Source: Tannerella sp. (lineage in GTDB: Bacteria > Bacteroidota > Bacteroidia > Bacteroidales > Tannerellaceae). Taken from it: a stretch of 14,079 nucleotides of DNA. The stretch spans positions 1-14,079 of the forward strand of contig JAITMT010000170.1 in assembly GCA_031277235.1 (NCBI GenBank). The letters are read 5' to 3'. Both the position numbers and the translations under genes were made by a program. Each line of letters begins with the position of its first letter. Position 1 is the first letter of the stretch. A model generated the notes under the pieces. The model saw nothing but the letters and a program-made list of their open reading frames with translations, had not been told where the DNA came from and made no database searches. Of this stretch, positions 13,021 through 14,079 are shown one piece after another.

Positions 13021-14079
13021 GAAAAAATTTAATTACATGCTGCCGGTTTTATTGGGCATATTCTTATGCGCTTGCGGCGGAAATAAAAAAGAAAAAGATA
13101 TGACAGATTATGTAAAGGGAACGTTCGGATACGATGTGAACTATTTGTCTCAAAAGGATACGGGTTTGATTGTGCTGTCCGGCGACGGAGACAGTTCGCA
13201 GATTATCGTGTCGGCAAAATACCAGGCGAAAGTTTTTACAAGTACCGCCGACGGTCTGGACGGAACAAGCCTCGGTTTTGTGAACTACAAGTTTTTTGAC
13301 GCCGGTAAAATTGACGAGCACATGAACGGCTTCGGCGGCGAAAACCGTTTCTGGCTGGGACCTGAAGGAGGCAAGTATTCAGTCTATTTCCAGCCCGAAG
13401 CGGAACAGGTTTTCGACAACTGGCATACGCCCAAGCCGATTGATATTGAAGAGTGGGAGGTAACTTACGTTGACTCCGGAAATGTTTCTTTCGAAAAGGA
13501 AATGGAAGTAACCAATTATTTGGGTAGCAGCTTGAAACTGCAAGTCTATCGCGTGATTACCCTGATTGAACGGGACAGAATCGAAGCGGGCATAAACGTT
13601 CAACTCAGCCCGAACGTCAAATCGGTCGGATATGCGACAAACAACACGATGGTAAATCTCAACGATTTCGAGTGGACGCAGAAAACCGGAACCATTTGCA
13701 TCTGGATACTGGATATGTTCAATCCGGGTGCACGCGCCGTTACGTTCATTCCGTTCAACGAAGGCGACGCGGCGGAACTCGGAAAAATCGTTACGTCCGA
13801 TTATTTTGGCGAAATCCCCGCCGACCGCCTGAAAGTAACCGACCGGATGATTTACCTGAAAACCGACGGCAATTACCGGAGCAAGTTAGGTCTAAATGCG
13901 AAGCGTACAAAAGCGATCGCCGGAAACTACGACCCGGATTCCAAGCGGCTGACCGTCGTAACATTCAATGTGGACGAAAACGCCACTTACCTGAGTCAGG
14001 AATGGAATCCCGCCAAAGACCCGCTCACCGGCGACGCCATGAATGCCTACAACGACGGTCCCCTTGCCGACGGCAGCAT
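13019..14079 (+). CDS. DUF6786-like lipoprotein, 3' end beyond the window
   Basis: The frame is open from ATG at 13019 to the last base, 353 complete codons. The N-terminus MKKFNYMLPVLLGIFLCAC is a lipoprotein signal with Cys19, then a charged linker. The mature part begins FGYDVNYLSQKDTGLIVLSGDGDSSQIIVSAKYQAKVFTSTADGLDGTSLGFVNYKFF, with recurrent beta strands and GGENRFWLGPEGG near 107-119. This pattern matches the DUF6786 family of Bacteroidota envelope proteins as I recall it, which may have an aldose-epimerase-like sandwich fold. No enzymatic role is established. It follows the GH116 gene by 27 bp and is almost surely in the same transcript, so a glycan-binding or accessory role is plausible. 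The C-terminus and any stop are not visible. Confidence 0.65.
   Translation, partial: MKKFNYMLPVLLGIFLCACGGNKKEKDMTDYVKGTFGYDVNYLSQKDTGLIVLSGDGDSSQIIVSAKYQAKVFTSTADGLDGTSLGFVNYKFFDAGKIDEHMNGFGGENRFWLGPEGGKYSVYFQPEAEQVFDNWHTPKPIDIEEWEVTYVDSGNVSFEKEMEVTNYLGSSLKLQVYRVITLIERDRIEAGINVQLSPNVKSVGYATNNTMVNLNDFEWTQKTGTICIWILDMFNPGARAVTFIPFNEGDAAELGKIVTSDYFGEIPADRLKVTDRMIYLKTDGNYRSKLGLNAKRTKAIAGNYDPDSKRLTVVTFNVDENATYLSQEWNPAKDPLTGDAMNAYNDGPLADGS

Overview
The window looks like a piece of a Bacteroidales chromosome (phylum Bacteroidota). Clues are the promoter motif TAnnTTTG with an upstream TTG, the near absence of Shine-Dalgarno sequences, several lipoprotein or Sec signal peptides on secreted glycan-degrading enzymes, and families typical of that group: GH2, GH29, GH116, GH172/DUF2961, a FucP-type sugar symporter, a six-bladed beta-propeller lipoprotein and a DUF6786-type lipoprotein. 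No SusC/SusD pair is visible, so this is either part of a larger polysaccharide utilisation locus or a Sus-less enzyme cluster.

Layout. (1) 1-996, + strand: 3' end of a GH2-type glycoside hydrolase. (2) 1005-4334: an AT-rich module on the - strand holding two genes, a retropepsin-like aspartic protease with a C-terminal PDZ domain and a six-bladed beta-propeller lipoprotein. The module is bounded and divided by three direct copies of a 32-bp core (1005-1036, 2672-2703, 4303-4334). Both genes have the same leader, carrying a conserved promoter, and the same 3' tail, although the coding regions are unrelated. It reads as two tandem cassettes. (3) 4473-6854, + strand: a LacI-family repressor with its promoter and likely operators, followed 42 bp later by a FucP-family MFS symporter. 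A 12-bp perfect palindrome sits between them. (4) 6855-7343: an intergenic stretch filled with composite inverted repeats (REP/BIME-like). (5) 7344-14079, + strand: GH172/DUF2961 enzyme, GH29 alpha-L-fucosidase, GH116 glycosidase and a DUF6786-like lipoprotein that runs off the window. The gaps between the first three carry more hairpin elements.

How the parts may work together. The secreted GH29 would release L-fucose, and the FucP-type symporter would import it with protons. GH2, GH116 and GH172 would remove other sugars from the same branched glycan. FucP-family carriers are known to accept D-arabinose, and some GH172 enzymes are alpha-D-arabinofuranosidases, so L-fucose and D-arabinose may be handled together. 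The LacI-type protein probably represses itself and the transporter through palindromes with an AAACGTTT core. The - strand cassette differs in orientation and base composition and looks like an insertion between the GH2 gene and the regulator.

All calls come from reading the sequence and translations by eye. No database search, folding or alignment program was run.
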